Assembly: GCA_950022295.1 (NCBI GenBank)
Contig: OX465596.1
Span: 212,505,501-212,569,500, forward strand
Length of the DNA stretch: 64,000 nt
Reading direction: 5' to 3'
Origin: Bromus sterilis
Lineage: Eukaryota > Streptophyta > Magnoliopsida > Poales > Poaceae
A program made the position numbers and the translations under genes. Under the pieces are notes generated by a model that was not told the origin of the DNA, did no database searches, and was given only the letters and a program-made list of their open reading frames with translations. The stretch's first letter is position 1, and every line of letters begins with the position of its first letter. Below are positions 22,705-33,448 of the stretch, piece after piece.

Positions 22705-24161
22705 TGATACGTCCCAAACGTATCTATAATTTCTGCTTGCTCCATGCATGTTTTGTGTGATATTTCTATGATCTAGATACACTTTCATACACTTGTGATC
22801 ATATTTGTACTAACTTATTAACTCAGTTCACCCCAGTGCTAGTTCCTGTTTTCTGCTGTTTTTCTATTTCAGGTTTCCCCCATATTAAAATTGCTCCAAA
22901 AATTCGGGAAAAATCAGATAAAAAATCACCGTTCCAGAAGCTTTCAGATTCACCGAAGAAGGGCCAGAGGGGCCCCACCTAGTGCCCAGGCGGCCACCCC
23001 GCGCGGCCTGGGGCATGGCCGCACCGGGTGGCCTCGTGGGCGACTGGGACCTCCCCTGGTGGCCCCCCTTGGCTCTTATTTATACACCCGTCGCAAAAAC
23101 CTGATTCCAGACCCCTTTTCTCCAGAAACAATTCCGATCTCCGCCGCCATCGCCGACAAGCTTCGGGGGACCATAATTCCTATGTCGGCACCCTCCCGGG
23201 ACGGGGAAGTGCCCCTGGATTCATCTCCATCGACGTTGCTTCCTCCCTCCATGATGCGGGAGTAGTCCCTCCTCGGGGCTGAGGTTTCTACCAGTAGCTA
23301 TGTGGTGAATTTTCTCTCCCATAATGTGATCTTTGTTGTGATCATAGGCTACGTTAATCTAGGGTGATCCCCGTATATTTCCCCTTCCTCTATGTATTGG
23401 ATTGATGTACTCACTTGATCTTATCTAGTATAATCCCCGAGACCATGGTGACAGCGGTCTATTGGACATGGGTTTGAAGAATATTTTCATGAGTGATTTC
23501 CTCTTTTGTGAATTGATTGAAGATTGAGAGTCTCTTGGTGCTTGTCTTGGATATCCTTGAGATATGTTTTGGTGATTGTGGTACTCTCTTTGGATGGCCG
23601 CGGTGACATTGGGAAATCCATAGATTGAGAACTACGAACTCTGAGGTGTGCTTTTGTGGCCCTACATAATTCTCATCCTCTCTTGATCACAAAGGAATGA
23701 ACTCAGAGTACGTCTCCAATGCATGTTTTAGTGGAAATATCATGTGATTAGACTATGTTAATGTTCTTGAGAGTTGCCACTAGTGAAATTATGAACCATA
23801 GGCCTTGTTTCCACCATTGTTATACCGTTTGTGCTCACTTTTGTCACATGTTTTCTTGCTGCACTTTTTATTACATATTTATATTACCTTGCCTTTCCAC
23901 ACCTATCACTCGTATTTTACCATCTCTTCGTCGAACTAGTGCACCTATACAACTCCTAGTTGTAGTAGGTCTGTTGGGGACACAAGATACTTCTTGTATC
24001 TTAATTGCAAGGTTGCTTGAGAGAGACCATCTTCAACCTCTACTTCCCTGAGTTCGCTAAACCTTATGTCATCTACTTGAGGGAAATTGTTGCTGTCCTA
24101 CGAACCTCTGCGCTTGGAGGCCCAACATAGTCTACAAGAATAGAAGCGTGTGTAGACATCG
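22705..24161 (+). repeat. I 5' LTR
   Basis: Starts TGATACGTCCCAAACGTATC and ends ...GTGTAGACATCG, where the 3' copy has ATCA, so the terminal base appears mutated. About 1.46 kb. It aligns end to end with 29543-30992, with scattered differences and one ~12-bp difference near 23145. Confidence 0.85.
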
Positions 24162-24170
24162 AGCTATTTC

Positions 24171-24188
24171 TGGCGCCGTTGCCGGGGA
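24171..24188 (+). other. I primer binding site
   Basis: TGGCGCCGTTGCCGGGGA, nine bases after the LTR end. This is the classical site of Athila-lineage elements. Confidence 0.85.
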
Positions 24189-24261
24189 GGTAAGCGTTGA
24201 AGGTATATCTTTAGATCTTGCAATTAATTCTTTTTGTTTCTTGTTTTTATTTTCACTAGTT

Positions 24262-26680
24262 ATGCTTATGGAAAACCGCACTCTTAGTTCGCTATTTGGG
24301 GTAGGCCGCGTTACCACGCCCGTGGTAGAGAAGTCTCCTCAACCTACTGAATGTATCCCGTTCAAAATACCACTTGGGATAATTGAAATAATTAGGAATG
24401 ATTGTTATGCATCGGATGGAACAGTCCATCCTAATACTCATTTTTTGAAACTTACAGAACTTTGTGAGTTGTTTAAGATTTCAGGTTTGACAAGAGATGG
24501 AGTCATGAGGAAATTATTTGTCTTGTCATTGAAAGGAAAAGCATTGGAATGGTATAGGCTACTAGATGATTCTCACCTACGAGATTGGGAAGAGATCCAG
24601 TATCTCTTCTACTCCAAGTTTTACCCTCTTGATGAAGTTCATGAGAATCGGAATTATGTTTATAATTTCGGTCCTCATGACGGAGAGAGCATATCTCAAG
24701 CTTGGGGGAGACTGAAAACTTTAATGCTAAAATGTCCTAACCATGGGCTCCCCAAAGATATAATTATTACTAATTTGTATGCGAGGCTCTCTCAATAGGA
24801 TAAAGACTTGCTCAATTCTTCCTGTATGGGTTCTTTCACAAACGAAAAGATTGGTGCTATATGGGAACTCCTTGAAAGAACGCAATACTGAATATTGGGA
24901 GATCGACAAAGGTAAAGAGTTAGGTATAAATTATGAGTATGATTGCATTAAGTCCTTTGTTGAAACTACAAGTTTTAATAAGATAAGTGCCAAGTTTGAG
25001 CTTGATTCTCAACTCCTTGTTGATTTCCTCAAATCTTTTGCTTCACATCTTAATATGCCTAAGGAGAATTGGATCAAGCATCATGAAAATTTTAAAGAGA
25101 TTTGCAAAGAAAATGAAATTGTTCATGATGATTGCAACATGCATGATCCAATTCCTGAAAATGAAGTTTTATATAAGCATGTTAATTTTTGTGGAGTGGA
25201 TAGACCTTGTGAAAGTCCTATGATTGAAGAAGAGAAGTATTGTAAGCAACATAAGCATGAAACAACAATAACTTGGGTCAAATATTTAAATGAAATTGCT
25301 AGAGAATTGTGTAACCTTTATCCTTTTACTTGTGAACTTTGCTGTATGAAGGGTCACTTTAATTTTCAATGCATGAACTTTCAAAGCATAACTGTTAATC
25401 AGTTGTGTGATAACATGATCACTTCTGATCTTTATGATGAACTTATGTTATTTTTGATGTGTGAAGAGTTATCAGAAAAGAAATCTTAGCTAGATGTTAA
25501 TGCCTTAGGAATTAGAAACACTTTGCAAAATTTCCATCTCTATTGTGTTGTTAATTGCCGTGAAAATGATTACATAAGTAAGATTAGAAAGGTGGGAACT
25601 TTACCAAAGTATAAAAATGTCTCTTATATATCTACTAATAAAAAGGAGAGTTTCTCCCAAGTTTCCCCTATTGTTTCTAATGATAAACCAGGATATGTGG
25701 AGAAACATCATCTCCAACCAATCCCTCCTAAGGTGAAGAAGAAGAACAACAAGAGGAGGAGGAAGAGGAGCAAGAAGGAATAAGAATGGGTATCAACCTA
25801 GCCTGAGCATATTCCTCGCATCAATTTTTATCCTAACTGACAAAAAAAATTGGAGGACAGTGAGCTTGATTGCATTCATTATTATCCTGATGTTAAGTCC
25901 GTAGGCACTATTGAAGATGATTTTGATATGCATGTTACTTTATGTGATTGGGAAAATGATGATAATGCTACTTATGATCTTGAAAATCTTTTTGGTACCA
26001 ACTATGAGAGTGATGATATGGAAATCTCAAAGCTTGGGGATGATAGGATTGCAAATCCTTTACCCATTAGTGATGTGGTAATTGATAATTCTTTTGCTAG
26101 TAAGAATAAAGACAACATGTTTACAAATATAGTTGCTAGCAATGATAATGCTCTTCTCTACTATGATGATGTTATAAGTCCTATCTATAGTGATTATAAA
26201 TGTACCTATGACATAAGGAGAAATTATGCTTATGAAACTTGTCATAATCATGGAGGGAATTACTCCCTTGTTGAACACCATCTTCATAATACACAATTAA
26301 TCTATAGTGTTCAAGTTGTTTATGATAGTCCTACTCCCACTATTACCAATAGGAAAGATTATGCTTATGTGGAGAGTAAAAGTACCCTTTTCCATGTGGA
26401 TCATGGTAACAATGCTTTATGTGATACTTATATTGTTGGGTTTATTCATGATCCTACTGGAAATTATTATGATAAGGGAACATATTCTTATAGATATTTC
26501 CATAATATCAAGTTCCCTCTCCTTATGTTGAAGGTTTTGAAGTTGCACTTATTTTGCCTACCTATGCTAATATATTTATGCTTCAATGAGTTATTTCTCT
26601 ACAAGATCCCTTTGCTTAGGAAGCATGTTAGATTTAAATGTGTTTTTTATTTGCTTCTTGATGCTCTCTTTTATTCTTGA
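24262..26680 (+). pseudogene. I ORF: gag domain, zinc knuckle, basic region and acidic tail; no pol
   Basis: The start MLMENRTLSSLF at 24262 follows the leader. The gag domain (24262-24798) includes KGKALEWYRLLDD and LMLKCPNHGLPKD, as in Athila gags. A CCHC knuckle (CELCCMKGHFNFQC) lies at 25331-25372. A strongly basic segment (KKKNNKRRRKRSKKE, about 25735-25780) looks like a nuclear or nucleic-acid binding signal. The tail (25850-26680) is rich in D, N and Y, without a recognised domain. Breaks: stop at 24796, frameshift near 24885, and stops at 25487, 25781 and around 25802-25840. All parts after 24885 share one frame, so the original was probably one protein of about 800 residues that packages RNA but has no enzymes. 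Confidence 0.7.
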
Positions 26681-26733
26681 CCTCTTATTCCTTATTCCTA
26701 TGAGAGCATCATTAAAATCTTAAGCCTATCTTT

Positions 26734-26928
26734 ATGGCTATAAAAAAGAGCTCGAGGGATACAACCCTTGTTATCTTTAGTCTGAGTTTTTACTTTCAGT
26801 TTTTTGTGGTCTTGATGATTGTTACTACTGTAGCAACATCATTGTATCTTTATTTTCAAGCTTTGTGCCAAGTTATAGCCTCTTACGATAAGGGAAGCGA
26901 AAGTTGTGACATGTTGTCCATAAAATAG
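26734..26928 (+). CDS. Hydrophobic micro-ORF in I
   Basis: 64 codons: a short polar start (MAIKKSSRDTTL), then a hydrophobic stretch of about 30 residues (including FVVLMIVTTVATSLYLYF), then ALCQVIAS and a polar end. It would make a single membrane helix. The J copy at 30998-31080 keeps almost the same hydrophobic residues. It may be the end of the upstream protein after a frame break or an independent small product. Expression is not shown. Confidence 0.35.
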   Translation: MAIKKSSRDTTLVIFSLSFYFQFFVVLMIVTTVATSLYLYFQALCQVIASYDKGSESCDMLSIK

Positions 26929-27348
26929 ATTATGTCCTCTTGACGGCAAAAATCGGATCAAATCACCAGTTCATCTTTTTAGCTGAATTTTTTACACAGA
27001 GAGCTCTATACAATCGCGGAACTTTCAGATGTTGTGAGTTTTTTTATTCGAGTTCCAGAAGTGCCCCTAAAAAATTCTCTACTACCTGCTATTCTGTTTT
27101 TCACAGATTCTGACACGTTTTGTCTCTCCTTACATTTGCAAACATTAAGCTTGCTTTTTATTTGCAAAAACCTTTTGGTAATCTTGAGAAACAGTAGCTC
27201 TTCAATAATATCTTTATATCCAGTGGGGAAAATTATTTTATTAAGGGTACTAACTTCTCTAATCAGCTTATGTTGAGTTATGTATGAAGGGAGTTTTCAA
27301 GTGTGCGATGGAAGATGATGAAAGATCCAGGAGTTTCGAGCGCTGAAG

Positions 27349-27430
27349 CTTGGGGATGCCCCCATGCATCCCCAACAAATATTCAAGGAGACTCAAGCGT
27401 CTAAGCTTGGGGATGCCCCCGTGCATCCCC
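27349..27430 (+). repeat. Double G-rich hairpin in I
   Basis: Two copies of AAGCTTGGGGATGCCCCC followed by (A/G)TGCATCCCC, about 53 bp apart. In each, GGGGATGC pairs with GCATCCCC (8 bp). AAGCTTGGG recurs next to the 3' LTR, so these could be internal copies of the polypurine region. Confidence 0.65.
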
Positions 27431-28158
27431 TTCTCCATCAACCATCATCCGTTCGTCCTTTGTCTCACTATATTTTTTTCACTTCATGCGTTATGTGCTA
27501 TGCTTGGAGCGTCTCGCTCTTAGGTTTTATTGTTAGTTTTATTTAGCTTTGCTTGCTGATAATAAAAAGTTAGACCCCAGCTTACTTTTTGTGGGAGAGA
27601 AACACGCTCCAGTCCAATCTAGAACACATCATAGGATTTTTCATTCTTATCTTTCTGCTGTTGTGTGTTCTTTATCTTTTCGTAGCTACTGCCATGTTTA
27701 GTTTTAGTTTTAGTTTGTGTTTAGAAAGATCCTTGGCTTTTGTTTAGTTTGTTGCTGGAACTCTCTTTCGTTTTCATGTTTATTTTGTTAACAGAGTTGG
27801 TTGTTGCACTGAGTTGCGTCTTGTCTTGAGAGTAGGTGATTGAGGTTGCTATTTAATTTTAGTAGTAACTTGCAATAGCTTTGAGGTATTGATGTGAGTA
27901 ATGTCTGAACTTTGGGTGTCAATAGCTCTAGCCTATTAGTTATAGGTGTCGTATTTTGGGCAATCCGTGTTTATTTTCAAAAACCTACAAAACTAGTTGA
28001 GAACTCTAGCTACTAGATGGATCGCTAATCTTTGGAGGGATCGAATATTAGAGTACACTCACATACCATGAGTCGAGGATGCGCAAGGATAACCAAACCC
28101 CCATACAATCCATCTCGGGGTACTTGTCTCTTTGTGAACCTCCTTATTAGATTGAGAG

Positions 28159-28428
28159 TTACCGATAATAAGTGCATGAGTTCTTCAGACTAATGTAACT
28201 ATTGAAAGTTGACACTTCCACCTCCTCATATTTTCTAGCCTCTCCTGTGTCGTGCATTCCCTTCTTCTCACTCCGAGATTTGGTGTCCACCTTCGCCGAT
28301 ACATCCAAACCCTTGGCATGATACGCTCTGTCATCATAAACCTCCTTATATATTTCCTCAAAACAGCCACCATACCTACCTATCAAGGCATTTACATAGC
28401 CTTTCCGAGACATACTGCCATGCAACAT
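28159..28428 (-). CDS. Antisense ORF in the I 3' region
   Basis: 89 codons on the strand opposite to I. It contains MSRKGYVNALIGRYGGCFEE and EVYDDRAYHAKGLD, then a charged end. J has the same first part at about 21165-21394. No known domain is recognised. The nucleotide sequence is of a kind very abundant in Triticeae repeats, so this ORF is better seen as part of the element than as a gene. Confidence 0.35.
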   Translation of the reverse strand: MLHGSMSRKGYVNALIGRYGGCFEEIYKEVYDDRAYHAKGLDVSAKVDTKSRSEKKGMHDTGEARKYEEVEVSTFNSYISLKNSCTYYR

Positions 28429-29542
28429 CCACCTCTTAATGACTTGATCTTCATGTCATACATGTTCCTACTACACTGGCAGAGGCATACATTGCATACA
28501 TCATGATAGCTACATCTTATTTATGTTGAGTACCTTGTAAAGTGTGAAGATCTTCTATACCTTCTTGTAAAATAGAGTGTTGCCCTTAAGTGAGGAAAAG
28601 ATCCCAAAGTGGACAAAATAAAAGATCCCAAAGAGAAAAAATGAGAGTTAAATAAAAAGAGCCATTGAGGCCACCAAAAAAATACAAAAAAATAGAAAAA
28701 AGAGAAAAAGAAAAATAAAAAGACAGAAAGGGGCAACACTACTATCCTTTTGAAAGATCCACACTAGTACTCCCTCTAATCCTTGTACTCCATAGAGATG
28801 ATCATTCATTCATATAGCTATGTGGGGACCTTCACACTATAGAACTTGGCTTGCATATTCCAAGGATGAACCTCCTCAGAAGAGCTCTAAGTCTTCATGA
28901 GCGAGAAAGTTAGATGCACCCCCACTAGTTCCATTGGAGAGATTTTTAGCTCATATGTGATTCCGTTGCATGGCAATCCCTACTTCTCACATCATATCTA
29001 TCATTTGGCCTTCTCTCCTATGATTGTCCTCATTGATGTGAGCCTTTCTCACCCTTTTTGTCTTCCTCCTCCACCATATTCTCTCTTTGCCATCCTAAGT
29101 GTCAACTCTCGTGCATACGCTCATCCATTGCATGAGAGCTCAAAATATCGAAAAGGAGTGGATCAAATGGACTTGTAACTGGCTAGTGGTCTGGGGACAA
29201 GTCAAGATAAGATTCCAAAGAAGGCCAAGCGTGAAACTTTAGTAGATTGAGTTATCAACACAAAAATATATTTTTCTCGTATTCCCTATCCCCTTCCTTG
29301 CATGCAAACACCATTTGGAGACACTCGAGTCACGGACAGCGAGAGCTCTTGCACCTAATGTTCTTTTGTTACCTGTTTCAATGCTAATATAGACTCTTGC
29401 ATGTTATGACTTGAATTGAATCACAAACCTTGATTGCTTTACTCTTCAAAGTTCTTATATGATTGCTAGCATGTCACCACAGAAATTATGTTTATTATCA
29501 TTTACCTACTCGAGGACGAGCAAGAATTAAGCTTGGGTATGT

Positions 29543-30992
29543 TGATACGTCCCAAACGTATCTATAATTTATGCTTGCTCCATGCATGTTTTGTGTGACA
29601 TTGCTATGATCTAAATACACTTTCATACACTTTTGATCATATTTGGACTAACTTATTAAGTTAGTGCACCCCAGTGTCAGTTCATGTTTTCTGCTGTTTT
29701 TCCATTTTAGGTTTACCCCATATTAAAATTGCTCCCAAAATTCGGGAAAAATCAAATAAAAAATCAGCGTTCCGGAAGCTTCTGGATTCACCGAAGAAGG
29801 GCCAGAGGGGCCCCACCTGGTGCCCAGGCGGCCACCCCGCGCGGCCTAGGGCTTGGCCGCGCCGGGTGGCCTCGTGGGCGACTGGGACCTCCCCTGGTGG
29901 GCCCCCTTGGCTCTTATTTATACACCCGTCGCAAAAACCCTGATTCTAGACCCCTTTTCTCCAGAAACAATTCCGATCTCCGCGGAGAAGCTTCGGGGGA
30001 CCAGAATTCCTGTGCCGGCACCCTGCCGGGACGGGGAAGTGCCCCCGGATTCATCTCCATCGACGTTGCTTCTTCCCTCCATGATGCGGGAGTAGTCCCT
30101 CCTCGGGGCTGAGGTTTCTACCAGTAGCTATGTGGTGAATCTTCTCTCCAATGATGTGATCTTCGTTGTGATCATAGGTTATGTTAATATAGGGTGATCC
30201 CATGATATTCCCCTTTCCTCTATGTATTGGATTGATGTACTCACTTGATCTTATCTAGTATAATCCCCGAGACCATGGTGACAGCGGTCTATTGGACATG
30301 GGTTAGAAGAATATTTTCATGAGTGATTTCCTCTTTTGTGAATTGATAGAAGATTGAGAGTCTCTTGGTGATTGTCTTTGACTATCCTTGAGATATGTTG
30401 TGGTGATTGGGGTACTCTCCTTGGATGGCCGCGGTGACATTGGGAAATCCATAGATTGAGAACTACGAACTCTGAGGTGTGCTTTTGTAGCCCTACATAA
30501 TTCTCATCCTCTCTTGATCACAAAGGAATGAACTCCGAGTACGTCTCCAATGCATGTTTTAGTGGAAATATCATGTGATTAGACTATGTTAATGTTGTTG
30601 AGAGTTTCCACTAGTGAAAGTATGAAGCATAGGCCTTGTTTCCACCATTGTTACACCGTTTGTACTCACTTTTGTCACATGTTTGCTTGCTGCACTTTTT
30701 ATTACAGATCTATATTACCTTACTTTGACACACCTATCACTCGTATTTTACCATCTCTTCGCCGAACTAGTGCACCTATACAGCTCCTAGTTTTATTAGG
30801 TGTATTGGGGACACAAGAGACTTCTTGTATCTTAATTGCAGGGTTCCTTGATAGAGACGATCTTCAACCTCTACTTCTCTGAGTTCGATAAACCTTAGGT
30901 CATCCACTTGAGGGAAATTGTTGCTTTCCTAGAAACCTCTACACTTGGAGGCCCAACATAGTCTACAAGAATAGAAGCGTGTGTAGACATCA
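29543..30992 (+). repeat. I 3' LTR
   Basis: Starts TGATACGTCCCAAACGTATC after ...TTGGGTATGT and ends GTGTAGACATCA, followed by the target duplication CTTGG. About 1.45 kb. ORFs in it coincide with those in the 5' copy and are not called. Confidence 0.87.
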
Positions 30993-30997
30993 CTTGG

Positions 30998-31080
30998 CAC
31001 AAAGCTTTAAAATAAAGATACAATGATGCTGCTACTGTAGTAAAAATCATCAAGACCACTAAAAACAGAAGTAAAAACAT
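30998..31080 (-). pseudogene. Hydrophobic micro-ORF in J, cut by I
   Basis: The minus strand encodes MFLLLFLVVLMIFTTVAASL and then YLYFKALCQV, where the insertion of I breaks it. The match to I's 26734-26928 ORF is close over the hydrophobic part. It follows the J gag-protease frame after a gap of about 170 bp. Confidence 0.35.
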
Positions 31081-31248
31081 CTTGGGTTGCCCCCCAACAA
31101 GCGGTTTCTTTTACGCCTTTAAGATAGGTAAGAAGCAAAAAGATCAAGTTTTATCAAGAGAAAGAGAATAGCTAGCCCGTGAGACGGACTCAAAAGGTAA
31201 CTTAATCTTCTTCCTAGGGAAGTGTTCCATCCCCTTTTTAAGAGGGAA

Positions 31249-33183
31249 TTAAAATTTTATATTCCCCTCTTTCATGTAAATAACAGCACCAACAGTGCGA
31301 AGAAAAGGGTGTCCCAAAATAATTGGACATAAAGGTTCACACTCTATGTCCATAATAGTAAAATAAACAGGAACATAATTGTCATTGACAATGATAAGAA
31401 CATCGTCGATCTTCCCCAAATATTTATTTACGGAAGAATCAACGAGACGAACACCAAAAGAACAAGGATCAAAAGGTTTCAATTCAAACATATCATACAT
31501 TCTTTTGGGCATAACGAAGGTACTAGCTCCAACATCACATAAAGCATAGCAAGAGAAGTTATTCAATTTAATTTTTATCATAGGATCCCAACCATCTTCT
31601 AGCTTCCTAGGTATGGAGGCTTCTACTCTAAGCTTCTCCTCCTTAGCTTTAATGAGAGCATTAGTGATATGCTCCGTGAAGCCAAGATTTAACGTGCTAG
31701 TGTGGGGGTCTCTAGACATTTTGTGTAGTAAGCTAATAACTTTTGAGAGAGTGCAACTATCAAAATCAATGTCACTACTATCAAAGGTGGTAGTGGTGTC
31801 ATCTAGGCTCACTTGTTTGAAAGCCTCTATGTTCATAGGAGTTTCTTCTTCTATGGTTGAGGTAATAGCATCACCATTAATAGGTCCAATGGGACTAGGG
31901 GTGTGTTGGGTGCTAAAAGTTTTTGTATCCTCAACAAATTGGATAGTACCAACAGTGTGGTGTGTAGGAAGGCTCTTAATTATATCTTCTTCCCCCTTTT
32001 CTCTAGCCCATCTTTATTTAAGTTTAGCCATCATCCTAATGTTTTCATTAATTTGCAATTGAATAGCATTAATAGGAGTGACCTTCCTCTCCTCGAGGGG
32101 AGAAGTTCTAAATTTAAGCATTTCAATATCAAGGGCTAGGTTGTCTACCTTCAGAGAGAGATCATCTAATTTGTCTAATTTTTCCTCTACACTCTTATTG
32201 AAGGCTTTTTGGGTAGTGATAAATTCTTTAAGCATGCTTCCTAATTCAGAAGTAGAGTTCTTGTTGATAGAATAAGTGTTGTTGTTCCCATAGTTATTGT
32301 ATGGCAACGGTCTAGGATTGCTAGCAAAATTACTCATATAAGAATTATTATTGAAGTTGTTTCTAGAGATAAAGTTCACATCTACTTGTTCTTGAGCAAC
32401 TAAATAATTTAAAGGAACATCATGAGGATCAATAGGAGGTTTCTTGGTAAGTAGAGACATAATTAAATCAACTTTTTCATTTAGGGAGTAAATCTCCTCG
32501 ACAGAGTTTACCTTCCTACCTGTTGGAGCTTGTTCGGTGTGCCATTGGGAATAGTTGGTCATCATCTCGTCTAGTATTTTTGTGGCAGCACCAAGTGTTG
32601 TTGACATAAAGGTTCCTCCCGCGGCCGAATCTAACAGGTTCCGTGAGGTAAAGTTCAAGCATGCATAAAAAGTCTGGATAACCATCCAAATAGTCAAACC
32701 ATTTGTAGGGCATTTCTTAATTAGAGATTTCATTTGTTCCCAAGCTTGGGCAACGTGTTCATTATCCAATTTCTTACATTTCATAGTGTTACTCCTCAAT
32801 TGGATAATTTTAGGAGGTGGGTAGTACTTCCCAATAAAAGCATCCTTGCATTTATCCCAAGAATCTATACTATTCCTAGGCAAGAATTGAAACAAAATTT
32901 TAGCTCCTTCCCTCAAAGAGAAAGGAAAAAGCTTAAGCTTAACAATATCACCTTCTATTTCTTTGTACTTTTGCAAATCACAAAGCTCAACAAAATTATT
33001 CAAGTGTAAAGCAGCATCATCTCCAGCACCAGAGAATTGATCTCTCATAACAAGGTTTAACAAAGCAGGTTTTATTTCATAAGAGGTAGTTGAAGTGGAA
33101 GGTGTGGCAATAGGAGTGCAGATAAAATCATTGTTGTTGTGACTAGTGAAGTCACACAACTTGGTGTTTTCAGTGGAACCCAT
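31249..33183 (-). pseudogene. J gag-protease, Athila-like
   Basis: The gag starts MGSTENTKLCDFTSHN at 33183 and contains SREGAKILFQFLP-like and AWEQMKSLIKKCPTNGL motifs of Athila gags, ending in a coiled-coil-like stretch (SVEEKLDKLDDLSLKVDNL). A stop at 32014-32016 and another shortly after interrupt the same frame. It resumes with the aspartic protease (CDVGASTFVMPKRMYD near 31530; the usual family residue after D is L or S) and ends at 31249. No zinc knuckle is obvious. RT, RNase H and integrase are absent, and the sequence passes directly into the lineage's 3' region. Confidence 0.8.
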
Positions 33184-33319
33184 AGTAGCAGCAAGCAAGA
33201 CAAGCAATTTTTGTGATTTTTGATAAAGGGCACTAAACCAAGAACTGAAAGGTAAACTAACAAGACTAAAAAGCAAAGATAAAAGATAGCGTGCAACTTC
33301 CCTATCTTGAAGATTGGAG

Positions 33320-33337
33320 TCCCCGGTAATGGCACCA
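33320..33337 (-). other. J primer binding site, mutated
   Basis: The minus strand reads TGGTGCCATTACCGGGGA, three differences from the Athila-type site seen intact in I at 24171-24188. It stands nine bases from the LTR end (AATCA), the same spacing as in I. Confidence 0.75.
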
Positions 33338-33346
33338 GAAATTTCT

Positions 33347-33448
33347 TGATTCTAGTGAGGAAGTGATAGCTTGTCGCCACTCGTTGGTTACCCCAAGTGG
33401 AAGGTTGAGATGTAGCATAGCAGCAAGATTTCCCTTGGCAAAGATACA
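33347..33448 (-). repeat. J 5' LTR, inner end only
   Basis: The minus strand ends ...CTCACTAGAATCA and includes AAGGGAAATCTTGCTGCT, alignable with the end of I's LTR. It is cut at 33448 by the E/G compound. The rest of this LTR should lie beyond the window. Confidence 0.65.

Larger units (their letters stand above)
26929..29542 (+). other. I 3' internal region, noncoding apart from an antisense ORF
   Basis: AT-rich, with no pol domain. It holds the double G-rich hairpin (27349-27430), an antisense ORF (28159-28428, minus strand) and A-rich low-complexity DNA (about 28670-28730). It ends GAGGACGAGCAAGAATTAAGC TTGGG just before the LTR, the polypurine-type end of the lineage. It matches J 20039-22699 in inverted orientation. 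Confidence 0.6.
22705..30992 (+). mobile_element. Element I: non-autonomous Athila-like element with target duplication CTTGG
   Basis: Complete element: 5' LTR 22705-24161, primer site 24171-24188, a gag-like ORF (24262-26680), a hydrophobic micro-ORF (26734-26928), a 3' region and 3' LTR 29543-30992. The five bases CTTGG occur at 22700-22704 and 30993-30997, a clean target duplication inside J. No protease, RT or integrase is present. The LTRs resemble those of the Triticeae Sabrina/Athila-type families by their TGATACGTCC start; the exact family needs a search. Confidence 0.88.
19731..33448 (-). mobile_element. Element J: Athila-like gypsy, minus strand, gag-protease only, interrupted by I
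   Basis: J runs from a partial 3' LTR (19731-20038), through a 3' region (20039-22699), interruption by I (22705-30992), a gag-protease frame (31249-33183) and a primer site (33320-33337), to a partial 5' LTR (33347-33448). Both LTRs are cut by other elements: B on the left, the E/G compound on the right. Without I the internal region is only about 5 kb, and there is no RT, RNase H or integrase. It therefore needed an enzyme supply in trans or is a deletion derivative. Confidence 0.8.

Noticed and set aside
28670..28730. A-rich run as a possible poly(A) tail of a LINE or processed gene
   Set aside because: It lies inside element I, has a related T-rich copy at the matching place in J (about 20860-20940), and has no target duplication or upstream coding sequence.
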